A stretch of DNA of 64,000 nt, taken from the NCBI GenBank assembly GCA_951640165.1, contig OX621242.1, forward strand, positions 10,223,501 through 10,287,500, in the 5' to 3' direction. Origin of the DNA: Pseudoips prasinana. Taxonomy: Eukaryota > Arthropoda > Insecta > Lepidoptera > Nolidae. The position numbers and the translations under genes are program-made. The notes under the pieces are model-generated. The model had not been told where the DNA came from, did not search any database, and saw only the letters and a list, made by a program, of their open reading frames with translations. Positions 55,041 through 64,000 of the stretch are shown here, piece after piece (the stretch's first letter is position 1; every line of letters begins with the position of its first letter).

Positions 55041-57290
55041 ATGTTTTTAAACTTTCGCGATTTGTACACATTTTTTATATACTGCAGTGCAGTGTTTTCG
55101 GCTAGTGATTTCGATCTATGTGATCGCGTGTCGTATTACCAGGCGGATCGTATTCGACAACTGTGTAGTGTTAAACACGACGCAAAATACGACAAACTGG
55201 TTAGTCGCCGAGACAGGTGGAATCAGCACAGACCACTTACACACATAGACACCGTAATCAATTTATCGAATGTAACGCTTGATAACACCACCAAAAATAT
55301 ACTAGCGAAAGGGTTAAATTATGCAATAACACCGAAACGAATTCCGTATGAAAACGTCATAAGTGCCGTCGAAGAAGCTATATTACGAAACAAAGTACCG
55401 TCTACCGATGCGGACACGCTTAGACAAGATGTGGCAGTAATATTGCGAAAAGCTAAGTCGCCTAAACAGAACATTACTACGGAAGAGCGTCAAGCACTAA
55501 AAAGGCTGCGTGACAACACGGAAATCTTAGTGCTTAAGGCTGACAAAGGTAACGCCACCGTAGTGATGAGTTCTAGTGACTACGACAGCAAAATGCGGAG
55601 TCTACTCAAAGACACGGCTATTTATAAACAAGTGTCGTTTAATCCTATCGCCAGAGTCACTAAACGTATACGTGCACTGATTAAGGAACACGAGGAGCTC
55701 TTCACGGACGATGTTTTCGAACGCCTCTTCAGACCTAAAAGCGCTCAGCCACCAAAACTATATGGTTTGCCAAAGGTTCATAAAGAAAATGTACCATTGC
55801 GCCCGATTGTAAGTCAGATCAATTCGCCCACTTATGATCTAGCGAAACACATCACTCAGGTACTGCAGCCATTAGTAGGTAAAACTGAATCGTTTGTGAA
55901 AGACTCTCGCCATTTTGTTGACATCATCAAGAGCATGAGAGTGGAACCTGACGAGGTGATGGTGAGTTTTGACGTTCAGTCACTTTTTACCAACGTTCCC
56001 ATCAAAGACTGCCTTGAGGTCATCGGCAGGAAACTGGCAGCTAATAACATACCAAGTGAGTACATAGTTCTACTGAAGAACTGCCTAGAATGTAACTACT
56101 TTTTATACCAAGGACAATATTACCTCCAGATTGACGGAGTGGCTATGGGCAGCCCTGTGGCGCCGGTAATGGCCAATATCTGGATGGAACATTTTGAAAA
56201 TATTATTGCACAACATTTGGTCCACGTGAAGGTATGGAAACGATACGTCGACGATATCTTCTGTATCATGAAAGGTAGCACATCGGAAGTAGAACAATTG
56301 ACCACTATCTTGAACTCTGCGCACCCTAACATCAGGTTCACTTATGAAATGGAGGTAGAGAGATCGTTGCCTTTCCTCGATGTGAAATTGAGGGTGAGAG
56401 AAAATGGTTCCCTTACACACACGGTATACAGAAAGCCCACACACACAGACAGATATCTACACGCCCACTCTCATCACCATCCGCGACACCTGTTATCCGT
56501 AGTTGCCTCGTTAACAAACAGAGCGTATGACATATGCGACCCTGAATGTTTAGAAAGTGAGCTCACACACGTTCAGGAGGTACTTAGGCAAAACGGCTAC
56601 AGGGGGGGCATTAAACGGACGAAGAGGAGGGAGAAGCAGCCGGAAGTAAGCAGAGCACCAGCGTTTTTACCTTACGTGAAAGGAGTAACGGATAAAGTTG
56701 GATCAGTACTAAAGAAATACTCCATCAAGACTGTATATAGTCCGATCTCCAAAGTCTCCAACCAGCTGCGTACACCGAAGGATGTTATTCCTCTTCAAAC
56801 ACCGGGCGTCTACAGGTTTGAGTGCAACTGCGGTATGTTTTATATCGGCCAAACTAAAAGATCCATTGCTGAAAGGGCTAAAGAACATATCGCAGCTGTC
56901 AGGAACCGACAGGTTAATAAATCAGCAATAGCTGAGCACGTAGTCGACACAGGATCCCAACACTGGATTACAAATTTACACAAGCCACAGGTCCTCTCCA
57001 CCGATCGTCACTATTACTCCAGAATAGTACGTGAAGCGGTTGAAATAAAGAAACATATCAATTTCAACCGGGAAGACGGATACCGCCTCTCACCATCTTG
57101 GAATCCTGTAATAACGAAGTGCCATCGTCGCGTAACCAACGTAGTGCGCCCGGGCGCTGATGTCATTAGTGTCGTGTGTACCGACAGTTTCGTAAAGGAA
57201 AATAAAAAATATCAAGACCATGCGAGGGTAGATACCGATACCCGAGCTTCACGGAGACGACGCTGCCGAGCCACACCAGTCGACCCGTGA
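55041..57290 (+). CDS. Penelope-like reverse transcriptase with GIY-YIG endonuclease
   Basis: An uninterrupted 749-residue frame. VLKADKGNATVVM (about 164-176), PKLYGLPKVHKE and LRPIVSQINSPTYDLAK (about 238-269) are typical N-terminal RT blocks of Penelope-like enzymes. RT motif A is SFDVQSLFTNVP (309-320), motif B GVAMGSPVAPVMAN (366-379), motif C YVDDIF (402-407) with both catalytic aspartates, then LPFLDVKL (443-450) and YRKPTHTDRYLH. After a basic linker comes the GIY-YIG nuclease: PGVYRFECNCGMFYIGQTKR (588-607), EHIAAVRN, AEHVVDTG and a late Glu in REAVEIKKH (664-672); the CxC pair is kept. Known role: copies its RNA at a nick made by the nuclease. The start codon lies 3 bases inside the insertion, so it is probably fortuitous and the true N-terminus lost. 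TTTATATACTGCAG near 55085 could alternatively be a splice acceptor. Confidence 0.95.
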   Translation: MFLNFRDLYTFFIYCSAVFSASDFDLCDRVSYYQADRIRQLCSVKHDAKYDKLVSRRDRWNQHRPLTHIDTVINLSNVTLDNTTKNILAKGLNYAITPKRIPYENVISAVEEAILRNKVPSTDADTLRQDVAVILRKAKSPKQNITTEERQALKRLRDNTEILVLKADKGNATVVMSSSDYDSKMRSLLKDTAIYKQVSFNPIARVTKRIRALIKEHEELFTDDVFERLFRPKSAQPPKLYGLPKVHKENVPLRPIVSQINSPTYDLAKHITQVLQPLVGKTESFVKDSRHFVDIIKSMRVEPDEVMVSFDVQSLFTNVPIKDCLEVIGRKLAANNIPSEYIVLLKNCLECNYFLYQGQYYLQIDGVAMGSPVAPVMANIWMEHFENIIAQHLVHVKVWKRYVDDIFCIMKGSTSEVEQLTTILNSAHPNIRFTYEMEVERSLPFLDVKLRVRENGSLTHTVYRKPTHTDRYLHAHSHHHPRHLLSVVASLTNRAYDICDPECLESELTHVQEVLRQNGYRGGIKRTKRREKQPEVSRAPAFLPYVKGVTDKVGSVLKKYSIKTVYSPISKVSNQLRTPKDVIPLQTPGVYRFECNCGMFYIGQTKRSIAERAKEHIAAVRNRQVNKSAIAEHVVDTGSQHWITNLHKPQVLSTDRHYYSRIVREAVEIKKHINFNREDGYRLSPSWNPVITKCHRRVTNVVRPGADVISVVCTDSFVKENKKYQDHARVDTDTRASRRRRCRATPVDP

Positions 57291-57325
57291 CCACGGCTGG
57301 TGCAATCCATGCCGAAACGTCGGGT
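57285..57325 (+). ncRNA. Possible degenerate hammerhead ribozyme core of the Penelope-like element
   Basis: Just after the stop codon, CTGGTG-CAATCCATG-CCGAAACGTC has the order of a hammerhead core: a CUGANGA-like strand, a short hairpin (GCA/UGC), then GAAA and a GUC cleavage triplet. Two positions of CUGANGA differ (CUGGUGC). Hammerhead motifs with a very short stem III ending in GAAACGUC are known from Penelope-like elements. Activity is doubtful. Confidence 0.35.
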
Positions 57326-57499
57326 AAACAAGGTAATGATTTACCTAAATATTTATCGCGATGAGACCCGTGTCTACAGTATATAAAAAAAGATATTTAG
57401 CTAGCTCGTATCAAGTTATTGTCAAGAGATTATGTTTAATTATCTAGTTTAAATCTAATATTTTTACTACATATTGTCAATGGTTCTGTCTATATTAAG

Positions 57500-57836
57500 G
57501 TATTATTATTATGACGGACCTTGTGTTAATAACGACGGTCGTGCTTTAATGCTACCACCGAATCCAATGCGCCCCAACTGAGAAGACCCAGCGAAACAAA
57601 CTCAGTGGGTTCATCTACTACCGGTTTCAACACGACCCAGTTGAGACGGTCCGGCGAAACATACTCAAGCGGGCATGAACACGATTATGGCTTATACCAC
57701 TTGAAAGACTTGTCGGCTATCGCAGTGGAATGGTCGTAGTTCACAGAAAGACGCTTGCCCTGATGCCTGTCCTTTAGTAGATATTCCCTCGAAGGGACTA
57801 CTACGTTCCCAACGGGATGAGGTGGTTTAGTGATAT
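57500..57836 (-). repeat. RTE 5'-type block joined to an internally duplicated repeat
   Basis: The right part (minus: GAGGGAATATCTACTAAAGG, CACCTCATCCCG) resembles the RTE 5' region. The left part holds two diverged copies of a unit on the plus strand (CAACTGAGAAGACCCAGCGA-AACAAACTCAG and CAGTTGAGACGGTCCGGCGA-AACATACTCAA). How the two parts became joined is unknown. Confidence 0.55.
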
Positions 57837-58312
57837 ATGTCGCCGTCATCACTCAAGATTTATATATGCGATTATTTAATCATCACCGTACGTGATTGTT
57901 TAAGTGTGATGGTGTCAGTTGCCATCTTTCTCCATTACATTTGTGAAATGGACCCTATTTCCGTAAGGGCGAGATGGTATGCCCGGCCACCGCGGTCCCA
58001 ACCACTCGTAATGAGAACTTGTTGCGCCAAGTGCTATGAGAACTTTGCTATAGTGATGTACGATTCGTGATTTTGCGATTCATTCATTGGTATTTTGCAA
58101 CAATTGCATAGGTCATTCGGCAGACATCTATATCGTATTTACGTATATTACAATTTTTTTTGTATGTGCTTTCAAAAACTTACTTCGGTCATCTGGCGAG
58201 GTTTATATTTCAAATATTCAGAACAAATTTTTACTTTAATTTATCGCCAAAATTAATGGGGAAACCGGTGTTGTCCACTTTTTATGTTCACAGTGAAAAA
58301 TTATTAAATAAT
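57837..58312. other. Spacer, nothing recognised
   Basis: A 77-codon frame (57837-58070) is probably chance. Confidence 0.45.
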
Positions 58313-58323
58313 AATCTAAGAAG

Positions 58324-58471
58324 TTAGGCAGGCCCCCTACAAGATGGACCGATGATCTTGTGCGGGTCGCTGGAAATCGCTGGATGCGGATAGTGCTAGA
58401 CCGGCAATTGTGGAGATCTTTGGGGGAGGCCTTTGCCCAGCAGTGGACGTCTTTCGGCTGATATGATGATG
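58324..58471 (+). mobile_element. 5'-truncated RTE LINE, 148 bp, 11-bp target duplication
   Basis: It keeps only CAAGATGGACCGATGATC to the GGAGATCTTTGGGGGAGGC end and a short ATGATGATG tail. AATCTAAGAAG flanks it at 58313-58323 and 58472-58482. It is the least diverged 3' end in the window by eye. Confidence 0.92.
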
Positions 58472-58564
58472 AATCTAAGAAGGTTACCGAAGCGCAATTT
58501 CATTTATTAAGTATGTTAATTTTAGATCCCATAATATTTTAGAAAGATATCATCGCAGCAACAC

Positions 58565-58860
58565 TTTTTACCCGACTGCGGGACGCAAAGGGTAATGTGT
58601 TTATCAGGCTATGTATGTATGTATGTTCCTTTGAAGCACTATACAGACCAAACGCCTGGACCGATTTTAATGATTCGCACGTCAATCGATTCCTTTCAGT
58701 CTGGAAAGTGTCACTAAAGACATGACGTTAGTGAAAATTCAATATGGCGACTACTGGACGCCATATTGTGAAAATTTAAAAAAATTAAGTCAACAAACTA
58801 TGTCATGTGGGGTATCGTTGAATAGGTATTTAAAAAACATTTTTAGTTTTCTTTCAACAT
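58565..58860. repeat. Dispersed repeat with TATGTATGTATGT core
   Basis: CTTTTTACCCGACTGCGG, AAAGGGTAATGTGTTTATCA and ATGTATGTATGTATGTTCC form a block I recognise as recurrent in Lepidoptera. Only one copy is seen here. ATATGGCG-ACTACTGGA-CGCCATAT forms a short hairpin near 58742-58766. Confidence 0.5.
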
Positions 58861-59663
58861 TTTTCGATTTGACCGGCCGTTTAGGAACTATATCGATTTA
58901 AAGTTGCGTAACAACTATTCTCACATATAGGTTTTAAAACAGTAGAAATTTACGATGAAAAGACGAAAACTTCTGTCTACTGTGCGTGTGAGTGTTGATG
59001 GATATATATTAAAGTATCTATTAGGTATATTGGACTACCTAAAGTATCTAACTTCTAACACGGTCGCCCATCTCCAACTTCAAACGATTTAGTACTTAAC
59101 TTCACTAGATGGTTTAATTATTAGTACTCTGTACCACCGCAAGCTACTAAACAATCCTCATGATATCAAATCTCTCAATGAAATCACGAGATTGCGAAAT
59201 TTGCAGTCATATAACAATAACAATGACTGACTTGTCTCTCAGCTTAAAGAGCTGCTTGTATTAACGTGATATTTGGCGCGAATGTTTATTTATTCATTAT
59301 CATATCACAGATTAAAAAATATAGATTCAAAAGTAAACAGTAAAAAAAATGCCACTCTGGACAGTGGAACTCTAATTAAATATTGCCAATCGGACTATCT
59401 CGTAAATAAGCATGGACTCTTTTTCTTTTCTATATTAATATCATACCAGATATAACTCATTATACATGCACTTTGTTTGCTTTTACTTTGAGCAAGGGGA
59501 GGGGCACAAAGACCTCAATTTTAGGTTTTACGCTAATATTTCAAAAATGGCGCGATGAAATGAAAGCTTATAAAATTTTCTATAACTTTGATACTTTTCC
59601 ATATCCCATCCGTTTTCAAACTACAGGCTCTGGAAAAGTGCAATCAACAAATGTTTTGAAATA
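58861..59663. other. Spacer, nothing recognised
   Basis: Frames of 60-64 codons without motifs. Confidence 0.45.
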
Positions 59664-59904
59664 TTAGTTTTTAAGTCCAATTCTGTGTATGATACACATT
59701 TTTATTCTCTTAGGTCGTGAGGGTCCTGGAAAAAGGTCGTTTTCTGTGGTATCTTCTTCCTCGCCTTCCTCAGTGGTAAGTGGTTCTTGCTGAGAGGGCT
59801 CTGAATCATCTTCATGGTCATTCTCGTCGTCTTCTTCGCTAAAAGACACGCCGTTGAAGCATTTTCCTTGGCAATGAAGGCACGCAGTAGAAAATTTCAG
59901 CATA

Positions 59905-60240
59905 GATAAGATAAGATCATTTTATTTTCATTAGGCATGGTAATTATACAGGTCTTAGAAATAAAATAGGGTCCACATGTCTAACCAGATAGACTGGTAT
60001 ACAAATATTAAACTGTTAATTAAGCTGTATTACATTACACTATTTTATGTCCACTAATGATTAACTTTTATATATCATTAAAATTACGTCAAGAAGTTAG
60101 TAAATGGGTACACAAACAATACTAAAATGTCAGTAAATATAAAATTATACAAATACAATACAAATATACACAATTACACACAGATACAAATCACAATTAT
60201 TATTAGTATGCCTTAATGTCAAAAAACTCCTGAATTGTAT
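59905..60240 (-). mobile_element. LINE 3' end inserted in the CXC pseudogene
   Basis: KCFYTIQEFFDIKAY then a stop (60203) has the form of a Jockey-like polymerase C-terminus (compare CFYSVDEFKF at 35155). An AT-rich UTR with AAAATAAAATG and a CTTATCTTATC tail follows at the left end. ATGCT occurs at both edges, too short to prove a target duplication. Confidence 0.65.
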
Positions 60241-60480
60241 AAAAGCATTTTTTTATAGCTTTGCGACATCCACATTTGCTGCTGCTACAATCCTTTGTGC
60301 AGCGACAAAATATTGTTTTTAGTAAAACCTGGGGCGCCGGTAAATCTTTTGTTGTTCTTGGCGCCAAGATATCACCATAAATTTTTCCACCCCCACTCTT
60401 GAGGGAGCAGCTCATTCCCAAGCCACTGCTGCACATGGTGATATGTGCTTCAGGAATTATATTTAGCTACTCTCTTAGTG

Positions 60481-62325
60481 GCTGTGTGGTGACGGCCTAG
60501 AGAATATCGCCACCCCCTCTCATCCCGCGGGGGGACGTAGAAGTCGTCCCGAGGGAATATATACCAGAGAATGGGCAGCAGCGTTCTCATGAGTACCAAT
60601 GTCTACCTTACTGCGATTGCCAACCCGTTTGCCAAGCGTGGCTATTATGGCAGATCCCCTCAAATGAAGGACACAATTAAACTGCGGTCCCCAGTCCCCA
60701 GTAGCCCTGCTATTCCCAGCCGTGGTAACAGCCGTGGTTACGGCAGGGCAGGGGGTGCTAAGAATCCCCGGCAGATTCCGCGTTACCAAAACCGACTCTC
60801 TGGCCCTGGCAACATACAACACACGCACACTGCGGACCGACGAGAAGATCGAACTGGAGGAAGAATTGAGCAGGTTACATTGGGACATAATAGGATTATC
60901 TGAGGTTCGAAGAGAGGGGGAGGACACTATAATCCTGAAATCCGGGAATCTGCTCTATTTCCGGGAGGGCGACCAACTGTCCCAAGGTGGTGTTGGGTTC
61001 ATAGTACACAAGTCCCTCGTCCACAACATAGTGAAAATCGGGAGTGTGTCGACTAGGGTTGCGTACCTTATACTCAGAATTACCAAGCGGTATTCGTTGA
61101 AGGTTATACAGGTTTACGCGCCGACTTCGACGATGAGGTTGAGGTCATGTATGAGGATATTTCTAGAGCCATACATACCTCGATTTCTTATTTCACTGTG
61201 GTCATGGGGGACTTTAACGCGAAGCTGGTTAAACGAGTCGATAATGAGCTGAGAGAGGGGCAATTTGTAAGTGGAGACCGGAATCCCGGGGCCAAATGTT
61301 GACCGACTTCATGGAGAAGGAGGGACTCTTTATGATGAACTCCTCTTTCAAGAAGCCCGAAAACCGCAAATGGACCTGGGTAAGCCCGATCGTAAAAAAA
61401 AACGAGATAGACTTTATTTTGTTGACGAGTAGACAGATGTTCAATGACGTCTCAGTAATCAATACGATTAAAACCGGGAGCGATCACCGACTGGTGAGAG
61501 GCTCATTCAACCTAAATGTCAAGCTCCAGAGGTTCCGACTGATAAAGTCTACGCTCCGACCTTTACCCATCTACATCCAAAATCCGGAACCAAAACCGTT
61601 TCGAATGCCTAGCAGATTGCGAGGAAGTGGACTCATACCACGACAGGCACGTAGAAGCTGTCCATACGGCTGGGTCTAAGGTCTTCAAGGCCCATCGTAC
61701 AAACAGAACCAAAAAGATCTCTGACTATACCCTGCAGCTTATGGACGAAAGACGGAAAATGGTTCTGACATCCTCTTTGATGCTACCAGATACCGGCAGC
61801 TCAACAGACAGATCTTAAAGTCTTTGACTCGCGACACGCGTCAATTTAATACAAATTTTATTAAAGAAGCTATTGAGCGGAACAAAGGCTCTGAAGTGTT
61901 TGCAAGAGAACTATCTGTTGGACAGAGCCAACTGACGAAGCTGAAGACTGAGGATGGCAGAATCGTCACGTCTAGACCTGAGTTGCTGGAGACATCGAGA
62001 GGTTCTACGGACAGCTGTATACGAAAGCCCAGTCACCTGTCGATAGTTGTGCCTCAGATCCCAGAGCACGACTAACCCAACACTTACCGACGACATCCCG
62101 GACGTCAGCCTGTGCGAGATTAGAATGGCACTCGAACAGCTTAAGAACAACAAGGCGCCTGGTCATGATGGAGTTACGGCAGAGCTTCTGAAGGCGGGTG
62201 GTACACTAATCCTACGGGCCCTTCAGAAGTTATTTAACTCCGTCATACTAGAAGGTCAAACGCAACAAGCATGACACAGGGGTGTGGTGGTGCTCTTCTT
62301 CAAAAAGGGCGATAAAACCCTCTTG
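60481..62325 (+). pseudogene. RTE-type LINE: 5' region, endonuclease and start of reverse transcriptase, frameshifted and 3'-deleted
   Basis: The 5' region (60481-60780) matches the short derivative at 20610. The endonuclease/exonuclease/phosphatase domain follows: LALATYNTRTL (catalytic Asn), DIIGLSEVRR (Glu), QVYAPTS, then after a frameshift VVMGDFNAKL and, in the next frame, WTWVSP and GSDHRLVRGSF (His). Further frames give HRTNRTKKISDY, TKLKTEDGRIV, and the RT start ALEQLKNNKAPGHDGVTAEL followed by VVVLFFKKGDKTLLKN. At least four frame changes occur. The sequence stops before the RT catalytic YxDD and lacks the 3' end, unusual for a LINE, which normally loses its 5' part. A later deletion that also removed part of the CXC gene explains both gaps. 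Confidence 0.88.
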
Positions 62326-62570
62326 AAGAATAACATTGAGAAGGTTCACTTTTGCTGGTGTCCCATACCATTTCAGGAAGCACACCTTTCCAGCTTCTGC
62401 AACATCACTATGGCTGGAGCTTGGGTTGTAAAAGATCTTTGCTGCTTCCTGAATAATTTCCGAATTTAAATACAATTTACAGAAACCCACCTTGCTTCTT
62501 CTAAACGTTGCTGATGTTGTATCGTAGCCGGTAAATGAGTGTAAGAAGAGGATGTGTTCATATCCATGCT

Positions 62571-63317
62571 ATTGCATCTCATTTTTTGTCATTCATTCAT
62601 TCATCTTCATTTTTCAGTTTTAGCCAGTAAGGTTGCGTTTCCTACAGTGAGCATTGAGCGAAAAGCAATCTACATGATGTTTTTCCCGCCTAAGCTCAGT
62701 TATCTGCTGTTACAAAAAAAACGCGATATCTTACTGTTACCGCCCTTACCTCGTGGAGGTACTCCCAGCTTATGTTAAAATAAATTTAGTGATAATTCAG
62801 GCATCAGGTAATGGTCATCACGCTGAATAACTCATCATCATCTTGTTCCCACTAATATGCTAGTGGGTTTGGTTTCCGCACTTAGTCCCGATGAGGACCA
62901 TTGTATGTGAGCCATGACGGCCTTCACTCCATCCAGCACACCTCCCTCCAGAAGCATATCAGGTCTCCTAAACTTCTCAAGGCATCTGTAAGAGTTCCGC
63001 TGAAAAACTTAAATTTTCTATATTTCTGGAGCGTGTAGCTCATAAACGAATGGAAATATGAAAAAGTATATGAGATCAAAATTATAGTGAATTTTGTAAG
63101 CTTTAATTTTATCTTAGAATATTTTTTGCTAAAACGCACCTTTTTAAAGATATTAGCAAAATACCTAAAATTGAGGTCTTTGTCCCCCTCCCCCCTCCTC
63201 CCTCCGCCTCACCTCCTAGACGTCAGGACTTTTGGTATGTTTTCCCTCTAAGTACTCTGAACAAGTTTCTGAAAATATCCCTTAGGTTCCCGCTCACGCA
63301 CTCTATATCCTCCTTTG
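62571..63317. other. Spacer, possibly with further decayed CXC-gene sequence
   Basis: On the minus strand 62640-62730 gives ITELRREKHHVDCF in one frame, which might be an upstream part of the CXC gene, but I cannot align it confidently. A C-rich tract lies at 63184-63212. Confidence 0.3.
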
Positions 63318-63440
63318 AGTCATTCCTTAATCGGACTAATAACAGTTGATCGTTATTGTGACTGGAATTTGCACATTGATCAAAATATATGCATCAGAAT
63401 CAATAGGTTTGTATACGTTTTGTCACGACTTCGCAAAACA
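63318..63440 (+). pseudogene. LINE polymerase fragment (thumb region)
   Basis: LITVDRYCDWNLHIDQ and ICIRINRFVYVLSRLRKTA correspond to the FLGITIDSKLQWSPQI and AAYAVKTIRRLTD stretch of the 51490 LINE, from a different family. Only about 40 codons survive. Confidence 0.65.
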
Positions 63441-63477
63441 GCCTTATTACCAATCGATATTGATAGCATATCTTATA

Positions 63478-63575
63478 GTTGTTCTGAGTCTGGATGTTAA
63501 TTGTCTGTCTATTATATGTTGTTAAGTACCCTGCAACACAGGGATTAGATTCCATAGTGCAGGGGTTGTCTTTAA
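63478..63575 (+). mobile_element. Second SINE family, 5'-truncated
   Basis: GTTCTGAGTCTGGATGTTAA and AACACAGGGATTAGATTCCA-TAGTGCAGGGG. It shows the unrearranged 3' block and so serves as the ancestral reference for 45606 and 49003. Confidence 0.8.
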
Positions 63576-64000
63576 AAAAAACTGTGATTTATTTTATTAA
63601 TTATATTATTTGTGTAAAATTTGACATATAACAATCACACATTTCGCATGGTGTTTATGAGTAAAGTTGATGAGACCAACCTAATAGTAAGACCACCACT
63701 GTACTCTATTTTAAGTGAAATAAATTAATGAATGAATAATATTTAATAACTAAATCTAGATAATTAATGATAAAAATATAAAAAAAAGATAAATATTAAG
63801 AACAGTCTTTGTCTATGTACGTAGTTTGGTTAATTATTTACGCAGTTGGGTTTTTTATTTATTAAATAATTTTTTTATTAAACATATTTGTTTGGTGATA
63901 TCAAGATATCCGATTTATCGTGCTTAGTGAAGCTCTGCAAACATATAAATAATTAAAAAGTAGGATGCTTAAGAGGCTTATAAGAGCTAACCAATAAACG
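63576..64000. other. AT-rich end of window, nothing recognised
   Basis: Low-complexity A/T tracts only. Confidence 0.5.

Larger units (their letters stand above)
55038..57391 (+). mobile_element. Penelope-like element insertion with 12-bp target duplication
   Basis: GATATTTAGCTA is present at 55026-55037 and again at 57392-57403, directly outside the element. The insert holds one long ORF and about 100 bp of 3' untranslated sequence ending in TATATAAAAAAA. There is no second copy of the 3' region upstream of the ORF, so the pseudo-LTR arrangement of complete Penelope-like elements is absent and the copy is probably 5'-truncated. Confidence 0.92.
59664..62570 (-). pseudogene. Broken gene for a CXC-domain (cysteine-rich) protein, split by two LINEs
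   Basis: Read on the minus strand from the right: HILFLHSFTGYDTTSATFRR (from about 62556) and SSSHSDVAEAGKVCFLKWYG to about 62340; then, beyond an RTE element, HHVQQWLGNELLPQEWGWK (about 60456-60400); after a frameshift, LPAPQVLLKTIFCRC and TKDCSSSKCGCRK (about 60345-60260); then, beyond a LINE 3' end, STACLHCQGKCFN with an acidic C-terminus (59890-59664). The order HILFxHxFxGxDTTSA, QQWLGN-LLPxEWGW, CxCxxxCxxxxCxCRK, CxxC matches a multicopy, unnamed arthropod protein family that I recall. The cysteines resemble TSO1/tesmin CXC metal-binding modules. Function is unknown. About 40 codons between KWYG and QQW are missing. It is not functional as it stands. Confidence 0.65.

Noticed and set aside
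56103..56444. Minus-strand frames within the Penelope-like ORF
   Set aside because: They are shadows of the reverse transcriptase; the plus strand holds the catalytic motifs.
60520..60927. A 135-codon minus-strand frame
   Set aside because: It is antisense to the RTE 5' region and endonuclease start.
1397..64000. A CRISPR array, biosynthetic cluster or defence island
   Set aside because: No regularly spaced repeats with unique spacers and no run of co-directed genes occur. The architecture is that of eukaryotic repeat-rich DNA.

Overview
The window looks like nuclear DNA from a moth or butterfly (Lepidoptera). It is AT-rich and nearly gene-free. It is packed with repeats I associate with lepidopteran genomes: RTE-type LINEs ending in ATGATGATG tails, tRNA-derived SINEs whose unit ends in a TTTGCTTAG / CCCATAGTACAAGC type tail, Helitrons ending in GGGCACAGCTAG or GGGCCGCTAG, and a dispersed repeat bounded by GGGTTCCGTAGC and GCTACGGAACCC. 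Species cannot be told from the sequence. No bacterial operon, rRNA, CRISPR array or functional tRNA is seen.

Layout. 1-1.1 kb: two RTE 3' ends. 1.4-4.5 kb: a possible LTR remnant and a LINE 3' end. 4.6-35.4 kb: alternating SINEs, Helitrons, fold-back elements and LINE tails, with one candidate host gene at 24.1-24.5 kb on the minus strand (two short exons with a clean GT-AG intron of 99 nt). 35.4-46 kb: mostly unassigned AT-rich DNA with scattered perfect hairpins and SINEs. 46-51.2 kb: two Helitrons, one inside the arm of a fold-back element, SINEs and TIR elements. 51.3-54.1 kb: decayed LINE polymerase genes and an RTE copy with a 5' inversion. 55.0-57.4 kb: a Penelope-like element with an uninterrupted 749-residue reverse transcriptase/GIY-YIG endonuclease frame, bounded by a 12-bp target duplication. 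59.7-62.6 kb: a broken gene for a CXC-type cysteine-rich protein, interrupted by an RTE element and by a second LINE 3' end.

The strongest results are structural. Several insertions can be resolved to the base: target duplications of 9-13 bp for four RTE copies and one RTE derivative, 12 bp for the Penelope-like element, and A/T insertion without duplication for four Helitrons, two of them with internal evidence of the empty site. A short RTE derivative joins the RTE 5' region straight to the RTE 3' tail, and two copies share the junction. Separately, many near-perfect short hairpins of unrelated sequence are scattered through the window; two lie inside SINE copies whose sister copies show what was there before, which points to local template switching. 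No new defence or metabolic system is visible.
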